Made by a program: the position numbers and the translations under genes. Shown piece after piece: positions 1 through 11,410 of a DNA stretch of 64,000 nt; position 1 is the stretch's first letter; every line of letters begins with the position of its first letter. The notes under the pieces were generated by a model. It saw only the letters and a program-made list of their open reading frames with translations, had not been told where the DNA came from and searched no databases. The DNA comes from Chondrosia reniformis (lineage: Eukaryota; Porifera; Demospongiae; Chondrillida; Chondrillidae): contig OX359193.1 of assembly GCA_947172415.1 (NCBI GenBank), positions 3,404,501-3,468,500 of the forward strand, read 5' to 3'.

Positions 1-3000
1 TATAACATTCAACAAGTCCATGCAACTATTACCTACAACTAGTAAATATAACTAGTGCTAGTACATCCAACTAGTACCTACAACTAGTAAATATAACCAG
101 TGCTAGTATGTACAACTAGTACATACAACTAGTGCCTACAGTTAGTAAATATTACCAGTACTAGTACATACCACTAGTTAATACTTCTAGTACATACCAC
201 TAGTTAATACTACTAGTACATGCAACTAGTACATTCAGCTAGTAAATAACTAGTACATACAAGTAGCACATTCAACTAGGACATAAAACTAGTTAAAACA
301 TATAGAACATACAACTACTACATACACCTAGTACACACAATTTGTACATACAATTAGCACATACAAATAGTACATACAACTCGTACATACAACTAGATTA
401 TACAACAATTAACTAGTACATACAACTAGGACATACAACGATTATATACTGTTAGTACATGCAACTATTACATTCGACTAGTACATATAAGTAGTACCTA
501 CAAATTCATATAACTAGTACTTGTACATTCAACTAATACCTACCTAATATCTAGTATTACTAGAACTAGAATCTACAACTAGTACACATTACTAGTACAT
601 ACACCTAGTACACACAACTAGTACATACAAGTAGTACATACAATTAGGACATACAAGTAGTAAATACAACTAGGACATACAACTAGTACATACAACAAGT
701 CCATATACCTAGTATATAATTAGTCCATACAGGTGTTACATACAACTAGTTCATACAATTAGAACATACAACTACTACATACAACTAGTAAATGACTAGT
801 TCTTACAACTAGTACATACAACTAGTACATACAATTAGTATCTACAACTATAACATTCAATAAGTCAATGCAACTAGTACCTACAACTAGTAAATATAAC
901 TAGTGCTAGTACTTACAACTAGCACCTACCTAGTACCTAGTTTAACTAGTATTAGAATCTGCAAGTAGTACATATACTAGTATATACAAATAGTACATAC
1001 AACTAGACCATATAAATAGTATATACCATAGTATATATAACTAGTACATACCACTAGTTCATACAACTAGCACATACAACTAGTACCTATGACTATAACA
1101 TACACATTTACCTAGTACATATATATAGTCCATACAACTAGAACATTATACTAGAACTCCTACTATGACGTATAATTTTTTCACACAATTAGTATATGCA
1201 TCTAGTACATACAACTAGTCCATACAATTAGTGCTACAACCAGTGCAAATAACTAGTAAATATAACTTTTAAATATAACTAATATAGATAACTTGTACTA
1301 GAACATACAACTAGTACATATAACGATTAAATATAACTTGTACTAGAACATATTACTAGTTGATACAACTAGCACATAAAACGTGTACATACAACTGGTA
1401 TACAACTAGTACATACAACTAGTATATGCAATTAGTACTTACAACAAATACCTACTTAGTACCTAACTTTACTAGTACTAGAACTTACAACTAGTACCTA
1501 TAAATAGTACCCAACTTGTGCATATAACTAGTACATACATATATAACTGGTACCTATAAATAGTACATTCACTTAGTACATACAATTAGTACATACAAAG
1601 AGTACATATAACTAGTACATACAATTGTACATAGAACTAGTTCAAACAATTAGAACATAGAGCTACTACATAAAACTAATACCTATAATTAGTAAATATA
1701 GCTTGCACTAGTACATACAACTAGTGCATAAAACTAGTACCTACAACTAGTAAATATTACCAGTACTAGTAAATGCAACTAGTTATTAGAACTAGTACAT
1801 GCATCTAGTACATAGCTAATACATACAGTTAATACATACCACTAGTACACACAACTAGTACATACAACTAATATATACAACTTATACATACAACTAGTAT
1901 ATAACAAGTACATACAACTAGAACATGAAACTAGTTCATACACTTAGAACATACAACTACTACATACAACTAGTACACACAACTAATACTTACAACTAGT
2001 AAATATAACTAATACTAGTACATACAACTAGTTCATACAACTATTACATTCAACTATTACATACAACTAGTACCTACAACTAGTAAATATAACCAGTGCA
2101 AGTATGTACAACTGGTACATACAACTAGTGCCTACAGTTAGTAAATATTACCAGTACTAGTACATACCACTAGTTAATACTAATAGTACATACAGCCAGT
2201 ACATACAGCTAGTACATAACTAGTACATAAAACTGGTGCATACAATTATTATATAAAATTAATACACGCAACTATTACATTCAACTAGTACATATAACTA
2301 CTACCTACAACTATATAATATAACTAGAACTTTTACATACAGCTAATACCTGCTTAGTATCTAGTTTTACTACTACTAGAACTTACAACTAGTACCCATA
2401 ACTAGTACATACACCTAGTACATACAACTAGTACATACAAATAGTACATACAACTAGTACATACAAGTAGCACATTCAACTAGGACATAAAACTAGTTCA
2501 TATAACTAGTACATAACTAGTACATACAATTAGTACATAGAACTAGTTCAAACAATTAGAACATACAACTACTACATACACCTAAGTACATACAACTATT
2601 GCTTACAGTTAGTATATATTGCCTTTACTTGTACATTCCACTAGTTAATCCTACTAGTACATACAACTATTACATACAACTAGTACATAACTAGAATATA
2701 CAATGGCTACATACAACTATTATATACAATTAGTACATGCAACTATTACATTCGACTAGTAAATATAAGTAGTACCTACAAATATTTAATATAACTAGTA
2801 CTTGTGCATTCAACTAATACCTACTTAATATCTGGTATAACTAGTACTAGTACATACAACTAGTTTATACTACTATAAAATATAGCTAGTACTCACAACT
2901 AGTATATTCAACTAGTACATACAACTATTACACACAACTAGTACTTTCTACTAGTATGTATAACAAGTACAAGCAAGTAATACATATAAGTAGTACATAC

Positions 3001-5590
3001 AACTAGTGCTACAACTACAAACTAGTAAATACAACTAGTACATACACCTAGACCATACAACTACTACATATAGCTAGTACATACATGTAGTAAACACAAC
3101 TAGTACATAGAACTAGTGCATATAACTAGTTCATACAACTAATAATTAAAACATATAACTAGTACAAACACCTAGTAAATGCAACTAGTACATACAACCT
3201 GTACACACAAGTGATTCATTTCTAGTGCATAGAAGTAGTACATAAAACTAGTTTCTAGTACATACGACTAGTACCTTCCTGGTACCTAGTATAACTAGTA
3301 CAAGAATCTACAACAAGAACATAAAACTAGTACATACAACTAGTATATATTAATACAACTAGAACACACAACTAGTTCATACAATTTGTACATAGAACTA
3401 CTACATAGAACTACCACAAACAACTAGTACCCACAACTAGTAAATATAGCTAGTACTAGTCCATACAACTAGTGAATACAACTAGTACTTGCAACTAGTA
3501 CATATAACTAGTACACACACCTACTACATATAACTAATACATAAAAATTTAACTAGTACATATAAATAGTACATACGCATATTACATATAAGTAGTACAT
3601 ACAACTAGTGCTACAACTACAAACTAGTAAATACAACTAGTACATACACCTAGACCATACAACTACTACATATAACTAGTACATGCATGTAGTAAACACA
3701 ACTAGTACATAGAAGTAGTGCATATAACTAGTTCATACAACTAATAATTAAAACATATAACTAGTACAAACACCTAGTAAATGCAACTAGTACATACAAC
3801 CTGTACACACAAGTGATTCATTTCTAGTGCATAGAAGTAGTACATAAAACTAGTTTCTAGTACATACGACTAGTACCTTCCTGGTACCTAGTATAACTAG
3901 TACAAGAATCTACAACAAGAACATAAAACTAGTACATACAACTAGTATATATTAATACAACTAGAACACACAACTAGTTCATACAATTTGTACATAGAAC
4001 TACTACATAGAACTACCACAAACAACTAGTACCCACAACTAGTAAATATAGCTAGTACTAGTCCATACAACTAGTGAATACAACTAGTACTTGCAACTAG
4101 TACATATAACTAGTACACACACCTACTACATATAACTAATACATAAAAATTTAACTAGTACATATAAATAGTACATACGCATATTACATATAAGTAGTAC
4201 ATACAACTAGTGCTACAACTACAAACTAGTAAATACAACTAGTACATACACCTAGACCATACAACTACTACATATAACTAGTACATGCATGTAGTAAACA
4301 CAACTAGTACATAGAAGTAGTGCATATAACTAGTTCATACAACTAATAATTAAAACATATAACTAGTACAAACACCTAGTAAATGCAACTAGTACATACA
4401 ACCTGTACACACAAGTGATTCATTTCTAGTGCATAGAAGTAGTACATAAAACTAGTTTCTAGTACATACGACTAGTACCTTCCTGGTACCTAGTATAACT
4501 AGTACAAGAATCTACAACAAGAACATAAAACTAGTACATACAACTAGTATATATTAATACAACTAGAACACACAACTAGTTCATACAATTTGTACATAGA
4601 ACTACTACATAGAACTACCACAAACAACTAGTACCCACAACTAGTAAATATAGCTAGTACTAGTCCATACAACTAGTGAATACAACTAGTACTTGCAACT
4701 AGTACATATAACTAGTACACACACCTACTACATATAACTAATACATAAAAATTTAACTAGTACATATAAATAGTACATACGCATATTACATATAAGTAGT
4801 ACATAAAACTAGTGCCTACAACTACAACCTAGTACATATAACTAGTTCATACAACTAATAATTAGAACATATAACTAGTACAAACTTCTAATAAATACAA
4901 CTAGTACAGACAACTAATACATACAACTATTACATATAACTAGTTCACACAACTCTACATATAGGCAGTACATATAAATAGTACATAGAACTAATATATA
5001 GAACTATTCCATATAACTAGTTCACACAACTCTACATATAGCCAGTACATATAAATAGTACATACATCTAGTACATACAACTAGTACATACAACTAGTAC
5101 ATACAACTAGTACATAGAACTAATAAATACAACTAGTACATAAAACTAGTACACAGCTAGTACAAACAACTAGTGCATACAACTAGTACATACAACTAGT
5201 ACATACAATAGTACATACAACTACTACATATATCTAGTACATAAAACTAGTACATACATGAAGTGGATACAATTAGTACACATAAATAGTACACACAACT
5301 GTACATACAACTAGTGCATATAACCTGTACATATAAATAATAAATACAACTAATACATAGCTAGAACAAACAACTAGTGCATAAAACTTGTACCTACAAC
5401 TGGTTCATATCTAGTACACACAACTAGTACATACAACTAGTAAATATAACTAGTGCTAGTGCATAGAACTAGTGTATACAACTAGTTCATAAAATTAGTA
5501 CATACCACTCGTACATGCAACTAGTACATACACCTAGTACATATAATTAGTACACATAAATATAGCCAGTACTATTACACAAATATGTAA
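1..5590. repeat. 13-bp minisatellite array (block 1)
   Basis: Near-continuous tandem array of a degenerate 13-bp unit, consensus about AACTAGTACATAC. Frequent variants carry AAATA, CCTAC, CACAC or TTCAT in place of ACATA. Spacing drifts because single bases are lost or gained in many units. Every intact unit contains the palindrome ACTAGT. No open frame of interest runs through it. It ends abruptly at the hairpin-ended repeat near 5600. Confidence 0.95.
2985..4806. repeat. 602-bp higher-order repeat, three copies
   Basis: Inside the 13-bp array a longer block is repeated head to tail. The anchor aactagtgctacaacta recurs at 3001, 3603 and 4205, a constant step of 602 bp, and the sequence between anchors is almost identical, rare variants included (for example acataaaaatttaac and cctagaccatacaac). 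The first copy begins about 2985 and the third fades into diverged units near 4800. Near-identity shows the amplification is recent compared with the surrounding array. Confidence 0.9.
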
Positions 5591-5601
5591 CTAGTACATC
5601 A

Positions 5602-5621
5602 GGGAGTACGGTAGTACTCCC
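5602..5621. repeat. Terminal hairpin of repeat family (8-bp stem)
   Basis: GGGAGTAC, loop GGTA, GTACTCCC: a perfect palindromic stem. The same hairpin with AGAGAGTAC arms ends the copy at 31019-31040, and a decayed one is at about 16628-16650, so it marks an end of this repeat family. Confidence 0.75.
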
Positions 5622-5837
5622 TATGTAGGGATGACGCGTTTTTTTTCGTTTTCCCCACATCGGTATAGTAGCAAAATCCCGAAATAGGCCGAAAATCGAC
5701 AAAACAAGGCTATGTATAGCTAAATATACAATATATTCACTCTAAATAGACCTTAAAAGCAAGCGAATATCTCCCGCTGGCGAAATAATAAACCTTAAAA
5801 ATTTCCATTTTCGTCTTCTTCATATTCTTCTCCTTAC

Positions 5838-5865
5838 TATTATTCTTCTTCTTCTTCTTCTTCGT
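5838..5865. repeat. Pyrimidine triplet microsatellite (TTC)n
   Basis: Run of CTT/TTC triplets with an ATT interruption. The matching place in the inverted copy near 30785-30830 is a GAA/GAT-rich tract, so it belongs to the repeat element and is not a separate insertion. Confidence 0.7.
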
Positions 5866-6129
5866 CAGCCATAACTAAAAAACTACTTAAGCTTTTAGAC
5901 TAATTGTAGAACGAAATTATTGCAAATTTTCTGAGCTGTATTCTTTTGTAGAAGCGAGAGCGATAACGCTATTATTGAGTATGACGGTTTTCATAGCCCC
6001 AGAGTCAAGGCCTCAATAATTTCGCCATTTTAATGACGTCATAATCAGTCGAAGATTGCGAAACCAAAATGGTATAAAATTATAATTCCTGGCCCATACT
6101 CCATAAAAAGTACAGAAACTAGAAATATT

Positions 6130-6882
6130 AAAAATTTTCTACAAAAAATAGTTAAGATGTAGGGATGGCTTAAAAAGTACAGAAACAAGGAAGGGATGTT
6201 ACACATTGAAGTTTTATATAGCCATGCATAAACTATACAAGCAAGGATGTTGCACCATATCCCTACATATGGCAGCATTGGCATAGGAACTGGGACAAAT
6301 GAAGCTGCAGTACCCTAACATGTATACTTGGATATAACCATTCAGGAATGAACCACTGCAAATGGTGTTTTCATATGCAAGCATAGCTAAAGGATTTGTA
6401 TTTGTATATAGCTAAAGGCCATGAGAGGTTATTTATGTATTATTATTTCAAATGCACTCCACACAAAGACATGCAGTGAAATTATCAGTGAGTATAAAGG
6501 CTGTAAATAAATATATAGGGAAGTAGGACAGAGTCACGATTTCTCTTGAGTATAAAGATTTTTGTTACACGTTATGTTTAAATTTTAAGTGGTTCAAAGG
6601 AATATATAAAACATTTGTTTGCACTATATCTATAGCTATAAGAATGGAAGGAACAAGGCTACCTGTATACCTATGTATACCTATGTACATGGGAAATAGA
6701 CACCAGTTTCTAGTGGGAGGTACAACATGCAAAGTGCTGCCATATGTAGGGATATGGTGCAACATCCTTGCTTGTATAGTTTATGCATGGCTATATAAAA
6801 CTTCAATGTGTAACATCCCTTCCTTGTTTCTGTACTTTTTAAGCCATCCCTACATCTTAACTATTTTTTGTAGAAAATGTTT
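6130..6882. repeat. Inverted repeat, 148-bp arms
   Basis: Arms 6130-6277 and 6735-6882 are near-perfect reverse complements without net indel (paired positions sum to 13012). They enclose 457 bp of unrelated sequence. Inner arm ends read CATATGGCAGCA and TGCTGCCATATG. The outer part carries GTAGGGATGG, shared with the fold-backs at 17184-17510 and 30272-30520. Confidence 0.85.
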
Positions 6883-6889
6883 AATTACA

Positions 6890-7310
6890 CATATAACTGG
6901 TACTTATAAATCGTACATACACATATTACATACGAACAGTACATAAAAATATTACATATAACTAGAAACTAGTACATACAAGTATTTCATAGAATGAGTA
7001 CATAATACTAGAACGTACAACTTGTATATACACCTAATAGATAGCTACTACATACAACTCTTATATACGTACAACTAAAACATACAACTCCCACATAACT
7101 AGTACATATAACTAGTACATACAACTATTACCTATATCTAATAAATATAAATAGTCCTTCCATCTAGTATATACAACTAGTACATGCAATTAGTACATGA
7201 AACCAATAAATACTACTAGTACATACAACTACCACTTACAACTAATTCATACAATTAGCACATATATGCAATTAGTACATACAACTACCACATACAACTA
7301 GTAAATACAA
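6890..7310. repeat. 13-bp minisatellite array (block 2)
   Basis: Continuation of the AACTAGTACATAC-type array, rather degenerate (many units have lost ACTAGT). Its last bases, AGTAAATACAA at 7300-7310, are repeated directly after the Penelope-like element. Confidence 0.85.
7300..7310. repeat. Left copy of putative target-site duplication
   Basis: AGTAAATACAA here and at 11411-11421 immediately flank the palindromic Penelope-like unit. The word is also a common variant of the satellite, so part of the match could be chance. Confidence 0.5.
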
Positions 7311-7406
7311 TAATAGAATAAGGATTCCTTATAACTGCGTCGAACTTATCTTTGGGATGGTACATCCTTCGACTTTTGAGCGTTTAAAAACGCAGTTGGT
7401 TTCTTT

Positions 7407-7474
7407 CAATTCTTGGTCAAACGTTTCGACCCTGGGGGTCTTCCTCAGTGACTGATGGTTGAGTGGAAGAATTG
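7407..7474 (-). ncRNA. Hammerhead-ribozyme-like motif, left PLE end
   Basis: Exact mirror of the motif at 11284-11351. On the minus strand it reads CUGAGGA, a 5-bp stem II (GACCC/GGGTC, loop CCA), then GAAAC and GUU. GTCA/TGAC flank the core as a short stem I and CAATTCTT/AAGAATTG form an outer stem. Hammerhead ribozymes are known in the terminal repeats of Penelope-like elements. One extra A sits before stem II, and stem III would be the self-complementary ACGU, so a monomer may be weak. Confidence 0.5.
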
Positions 7475-7481
7475 CCTCTAT

Positions 7482-9299
7482 TTATAGAGGATTTTTCCCG
7501 CCATTTCCACTTCCTGTCATGTGACCCTCAGCAGAATGAGAAAAACAGGAAGTATGAATATTAAATCGTCTCCAGGCTTGATGTAACACAATGCCTTGAT
7601 CTAAATTCATTCTCACCTGACTCTTCTGGATCCTGATGGCTTCTTTGACCCTTCTCCTTTGCCAGTGGGTTTCCCTGTCTGTAATCTTGGCCTTGTCCCA
7701 AGCAATTGAGTGGCCAGTCTTGAGGGAGTGAACAGCTATACCGTTGTTCACATCCCCCATCCTGACTGCTCGCTTGTGTTCTGCCAATCTCACTTTCAGG
7801 GTCCTTCCAGTTTCACCAATGTAGACTGCAGAACACTCAGAGCAAGGAATTAGGTAAACTACACCCTTGATATCCATAGGTGGTTGTGGCTGTTTTGGGT
7901 TGGATAAAACGGTTCTCAGTGATCTCTGCTTGGAGAAAATGGTCTGGATACCCATTTTTCTACAGCTTTTATCGATTATCTCACTGAGTCCCTTTATATA
8001 TGGAATAAAGAGTTTGTGTTTACACTCATCCTCACTCCCCTTAGTCTGCCTTATCCTGTTGAGCAGTCTGTGAGCCTCCCATTTAGGGTATCCATTAGCT
8101 TGAAGTACTCCTTCCAGGTGCTCCTTTTCTTTTTCCAAGCTACTGGAGTTTGGTCCACAAATCTTTTCGGCTCTGTCTTTGAGACACAGTGCGATACCAG
8201 TTTTTACCCTAGGGTGGTGATGAGAGGTAAAGTGAAGGTACCTGTCTGTGTGTGTTGGTTTCCTATACACAAATGTGTCCAAACTTCCCATGCACTTCTT
8301 TACTTGCACATCCAGGAAGGGTTAGGAACCATTGGTCTCCTTCTCCATGGTAAATTCGATGTTGTGATGTCTTCCATTGAGGAAACTCAAGAAGTCCTCC
8401 AGCTGCTCGTCACCATAATTCCAGATGACAAATGTGTCATCCACATATCTCAACCACAACTTAGGCCTTATCACAGCAGCACGAAGAGCTTCTGTTTCGA
8501 ATTCCTCCATGAAGATGTTCGCTACCACCGGGGAAAGAGGAGATCCCATGGCTGCCCCTTCCTTCTGCTCAAAGAACTCATCACTGTACAGGAAGTACGT
8601 TGTCCTGAGACAGAGTTCTGTAAGATCCGCAATGGTGGATACATCCAAGGGTGTCCGTTGCTCCAAGTTAGGGTCCTGCGCAAGTCGTCTCCTGATGATC
8701 TGTAGAGATAGATCAATGGGTACTTTGGTAAATAGGCTCTTTACATCGAAACTGATCAACTTATCTTCGGTGTTCACATCCATTCCCCTGATCTTCTTGA
8801 CAAAGTCATGAGAATTTCGCACAAAGTGAGAAGTTTTCCCCCATAGTGGTGACAATACCCCTGCCAGGTACCTGGAAAGATTGTAGGTAGGGGAATTAAT
8901 GGAGGAAACAATTGGTCTCAAGGGTACACTTGCCTTGTGGATTTTTGGTAATCCGTAGAGCTGAGGTGTGGAGCTGTTTTGGTTCTGAACCTTCTTCCTC
9001 AGATCAGAGGGGAGTTTGCCTTTTTTCTCAAGTGACCTTAGAACTTCAGTTACCTTCCGTTCTATCTTCATTGTGGGGTTTCTCTTAATGGCTTGATAAC
9101 TCGTATCATCCAAGAGTGCCCTTATCTTCTGGTCATAGTCTTTCCTATCCATAAGGACAGTGGCATTCCCTTTATCCGCTGGAAGAATGATGGTTTCAGG
9201 ATCAGACCTAAGCTCCTTGATTGCTACTTGCTGACTTTTGGTCAGGTTGGAGCATGGGGCCTCAGCTTTGGCTAGGCAGTGTTGTACCTAACTTCTGAG
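7482..9299 (-). pseudogene. Penelope-like RT / GIY-YIG protein, left inverted copy
   Basis: Minus-strand copy of the element's single long frame, entering from the arm end at 9299. The readable frame with an ATG runs 9152-8322 (RT part, with the YVDDTF catalytic motif near its end) and continues after one in-frame TAA (8322-8324) to 7482. The second half has the GIY-YIG endonuclease (Y-L-I-P-C then YIGETGRTLKVRLAEH). The N-terminal 21 codons present in the right copy are missing because the arm ends at 9299. Protein differences from the right copy that I found are three single residues (K/N, H/R, I/M). Not functional as one protein unless the stop is read through. Confidence 0.85.
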
Positions 9300-9395
9300 G
9301 TTGTCAATCTTAGCAAAAAAGAATTGACAACTCATTAGACAAATGTCTTATCTCTAGGACTAAACTTTATACCTACTCCATCTTCACTTCCACAG
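9300..9395 (+). other. Centre of palindrome: possible PLE intron 3' part
   Basis: Sequence of the right copy with no partner in the left one. It is not coding in the element's frame and ends in a pyrimidine-rich tract plus CACAG at 9391-9395, a good splice acceptor, exactly where the open frame starts (9396). Introns retained in the genomic copies are known for Penelope-like elements. No donor is present because the 5' part of this copy is cut off by the palindrome. Confidence 0.4.
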
Positions 9396-11276
9396 GAGGA
9401 CATCATCACTGGAACTGAGACTCTGGCCCGAACCCTTCCAGGAACACTCGGTGAGAAACTCAGAAGTGAGGTACAACACTGCCTAGCCAAAGCTGAGGCC
9501 CCATGCTCCAACCTGACCAAAAGTCAGCAAGTAGCAATCAAGGAGCTTAGGTCTGATCCTGAAACCATCATTCTTCCAGCGGATAAAGGGAATGCCACTG
9601 TCCTTATGGATAGGAAAGACTATGACCAGAAGATAAGGGCACTCTTGGATGATACGAGTTATCAAGCCATTAAGAGAAACCCCACAATGAAGATAGAACG
9701 GAAGGTAACTGAAGTTCTAAGGTCACTTGAGAAAAAAGGCAAACTCCCCTCTGATCTGAGGAAGAAGGTTCAGAACCAAAACAGCTCCACACCTCAGCTC
9801 TACGGATTACCAAAAATCCACAAGGCAAGTGTACCCTTGAGACCAATTGTTTCCTCCATTAATTCCCCTACCTACAACCTTTCCAGGTACCTGGCAGGGG
9901 TATTGTCACCACTATGGGGGAAAACTTCTCACTTTGTGCGAAATTCTCATGACTTTGTCAAGAATATCAGGGGAATGGATGTGAACACCGAAGATAAGTT
10001 GATCAGTTTCGATGTAAAGAGCCTATTTACCAAAGTACCCATTGATCTATCTCTACAGATCATCAGGAGACGACTTGCGCAGGACCCTAACTTGGAGCAA
10101 CGGACACCCTTGGATGTATCCACCATTGCGGATCTTACAGAACTCTGTCTCAGGACAACGTACTTCCTGTACAGTGATGAGTTCTTTGAGCAGAAGGAAG
10201 GGGCAGCCATGGGATCTCCTCTTTCCCCGGTGGTAGCGAACATCTTCATGGAGGAATTCGAAACAGAAGCTCTTCGTGCTGCTGTGATAAGGCCTAAGTT
10301 GTGGTTGAGATATGTGGATGACACATTTGTCATCTGGAATTATGGTGACGAGCAGCTGGAGGACTTCTTGAGTTTCCTCAATGGAAGACATCACAACATC
10401 GAATTTACCATGGAGAAGGAGACCAATGGTTCCTAACCCTTCCTGGATGTGCAAGTAAAGAAGTGCATGGGAAGTTTGGACACATTTGTGTATAGGAAAC
10501 CAACACACACAGACAGGTACCTTCACTTTACCTCTCATCGCCACCCTAGGGTAAAAACTGGTATCGCACTGTGTCTCAAAGACAGAGCCGAAAAGATTTG
10601 TGGACCAAACTCCAGTAGCTTGGAAAAAGAAAAGGAGCACCTGGAAGGAGTACTTCAAGCTAATGGATACCCTAAATGGGAGGCTCACAGACTGCTCAAC
10701 AGGATAAGGCAGACTAAGGGGAGTGAGGATGAGTGTAAACACAAACTCTTTATTCCATATATAAAGGGACTCAGTGAGATGATCGATAAAAGCTGTAGAA
10801 AAATGGGTATCCAGACCATTTTCTCCAAGCAGAGATCACTGAGAACCGTTTTATCCAACCCAAAACAGCCACAACCACCTATGGATATCAAGGGTGTAGT
10901 TTACCTAATTCCTTGCTCTGAGTGTTCTGCAGTCTACATTGGTGAAACTGGAAGGACCCTGAAAGTGAGATTGGCAGAACACAAGCGAGCAGTCAGGATG
11001 GGGGATGTGAACAACGGTATAGCTGTTCACTCCCTCAAGACTGGCCACTCAATTGCTTGGGACAAGGCCAAGATTACAGACAGGGAAACCCACTGGCAAA
11101 GGAGAAGGGTCAAAGAAGCCATCAGGATCCAGAAGAGTCAGGTGAGAATGAATTTAGATCAAGGCATTGTGTTACATCAAGCCTGGAGACGATTTAATAT
11201 TCATACTTCCTGTTTTTCTCATTCTGCTGAGGGTCACATGACAGGAAGTGGAAATGGCGGGAAAAATCCTCTATAA
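9396..11276 (+). pseudogene. Penelope-like RT / GIY-YIG protein, right copy
   Basis: A frame of about 627 codons, open from 9396 apart from one TAA at 10434-10436. The first ATG (9606) lies inside conserved coding sequence (preceded by PADKGNATVL), so the true start is upstream and the 5' end is incomplete. RT core: LPKIHK, LISFDVKSLFTKVP, the GSPLSPVVANIFME motif, and YVDDTF at 10311-10328. After the stop comes the linker and a GIY-YIG endonuclease from about 10896 (VVYLIPC, then YIGETGRTLK from 10935). This order (RT, then GIY-YIG) is that of endonuclease-bearing Penelope-like elements, which use target-primed reverse transcription. The TAA lies in the connection between RT thumb and linker and is shared with the left copy. 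Confidence 0.88.
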
Positions 11277-11283
11277 ATAGAGG

Positions 11284-11351
11284 CAATTCTTCCACTCAAC
11301 CATCAGTCACTGAGGAAGACCCCCAGGGTCGAAACGTTTGACCAAGAATTG
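11284..11351 (+). ncRNA. Hammerhead-ribozyme-like motif, right PLE end
   Basis: Just past the coding region. CTGAGGA at 11310-11316 fits CUGANGA; stem II is GACCC-CCA-GGGTC (11318-11330); GAAAC is at 11331-11335, then GUU (11336-11338). GTCA (11306-11309) and TGAC (11339-11342) give stem I; CAATTCTT (11284-11291) and AAGAATTG (11344-11351) an outer helix. Stem III would be ACGU with no loop, which is self-complementary, so activity would need a dimer. One unpaired A precedes stem II. Known context: Penelope-like terminal repeats carry such ribozymes. Confidence 0.52.
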
Positions 11352-11410
11352 AAAGAAACCAACTGCGTTTTTAAACGCTCAAAAGTCGAAGGATGTACCA
11401 TCCCAAAGAT

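Larger units (their letters stand above)
5601..6889. mobile_element. Hairpin-ended, fold-back non-autonomous repeat (copy A)
   Basis: Unique-looking DNA between two satellite blocks. It starts with a perfect 8-bp stem hairpin at 5602-5621, then GTAGGGAT. It contains a TTC-rich tract and, at 5900-6120, a stretch that is the reverse complement of 30530-30740 (shared words include AAGCGAGAGCGATAACGC and TTAATGACGTCAT). The right half is an inverted repeat with arms 6130-6277 and 6735-6882. No coding frame is convincing; the short reading frames here are by-products of the inverted repeat. It is probably a MITE-like or fold-back DNA element whose transposase is elsewhere. Confidence 0.65.
7311..11410. 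mobile_element. Palindromic Penelope-like element (inverted dimer)
   Basis: A 4.1-kb unit in the 13-bp satellite. Two inverted copies of a Penelope-like retroelement face each other with 5' parts at the centre and 3' ends outside: arms 7347-9299 and 9459-11411, paired positions summing to 18758 with no indel and only about four substitutions seen. The 159-bp centre belongs to the right copy, which is therefore the longer one at its 5' end. The left edge has about 36 extra bases starting TAATAGAATAAGG that also start the related element at 59488. The two edges are flanked by AGTAAATACAA. RT with YVDD and GIY-YIG domains identify the family. Confidence 0.88.

Noticed and set aside
1..5590. CRISPR-like array because of short regular repeats
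   Set aside because: Unit is 13 bp with no constant-length unique spacers, in a eukaryotic setting. It is a minisatellite.
6045..6946. Two mirrored frames of 79 and 100 codons
   Set aside because: They arise from the inverted repeat arms 6130-6277 and 6735-6882 and share the same peptide in both; hydrophobic low-complexity translation, no homologue.
8016..8705. 229-codon plus-strand frame in the left Penelope arm (and its mirror at 10053-10742)
   Set aside because: Antisense shadow of the RT/GIY-YIG frame; no domain resemblance and it exists only because the coding strand lacks certain codons.
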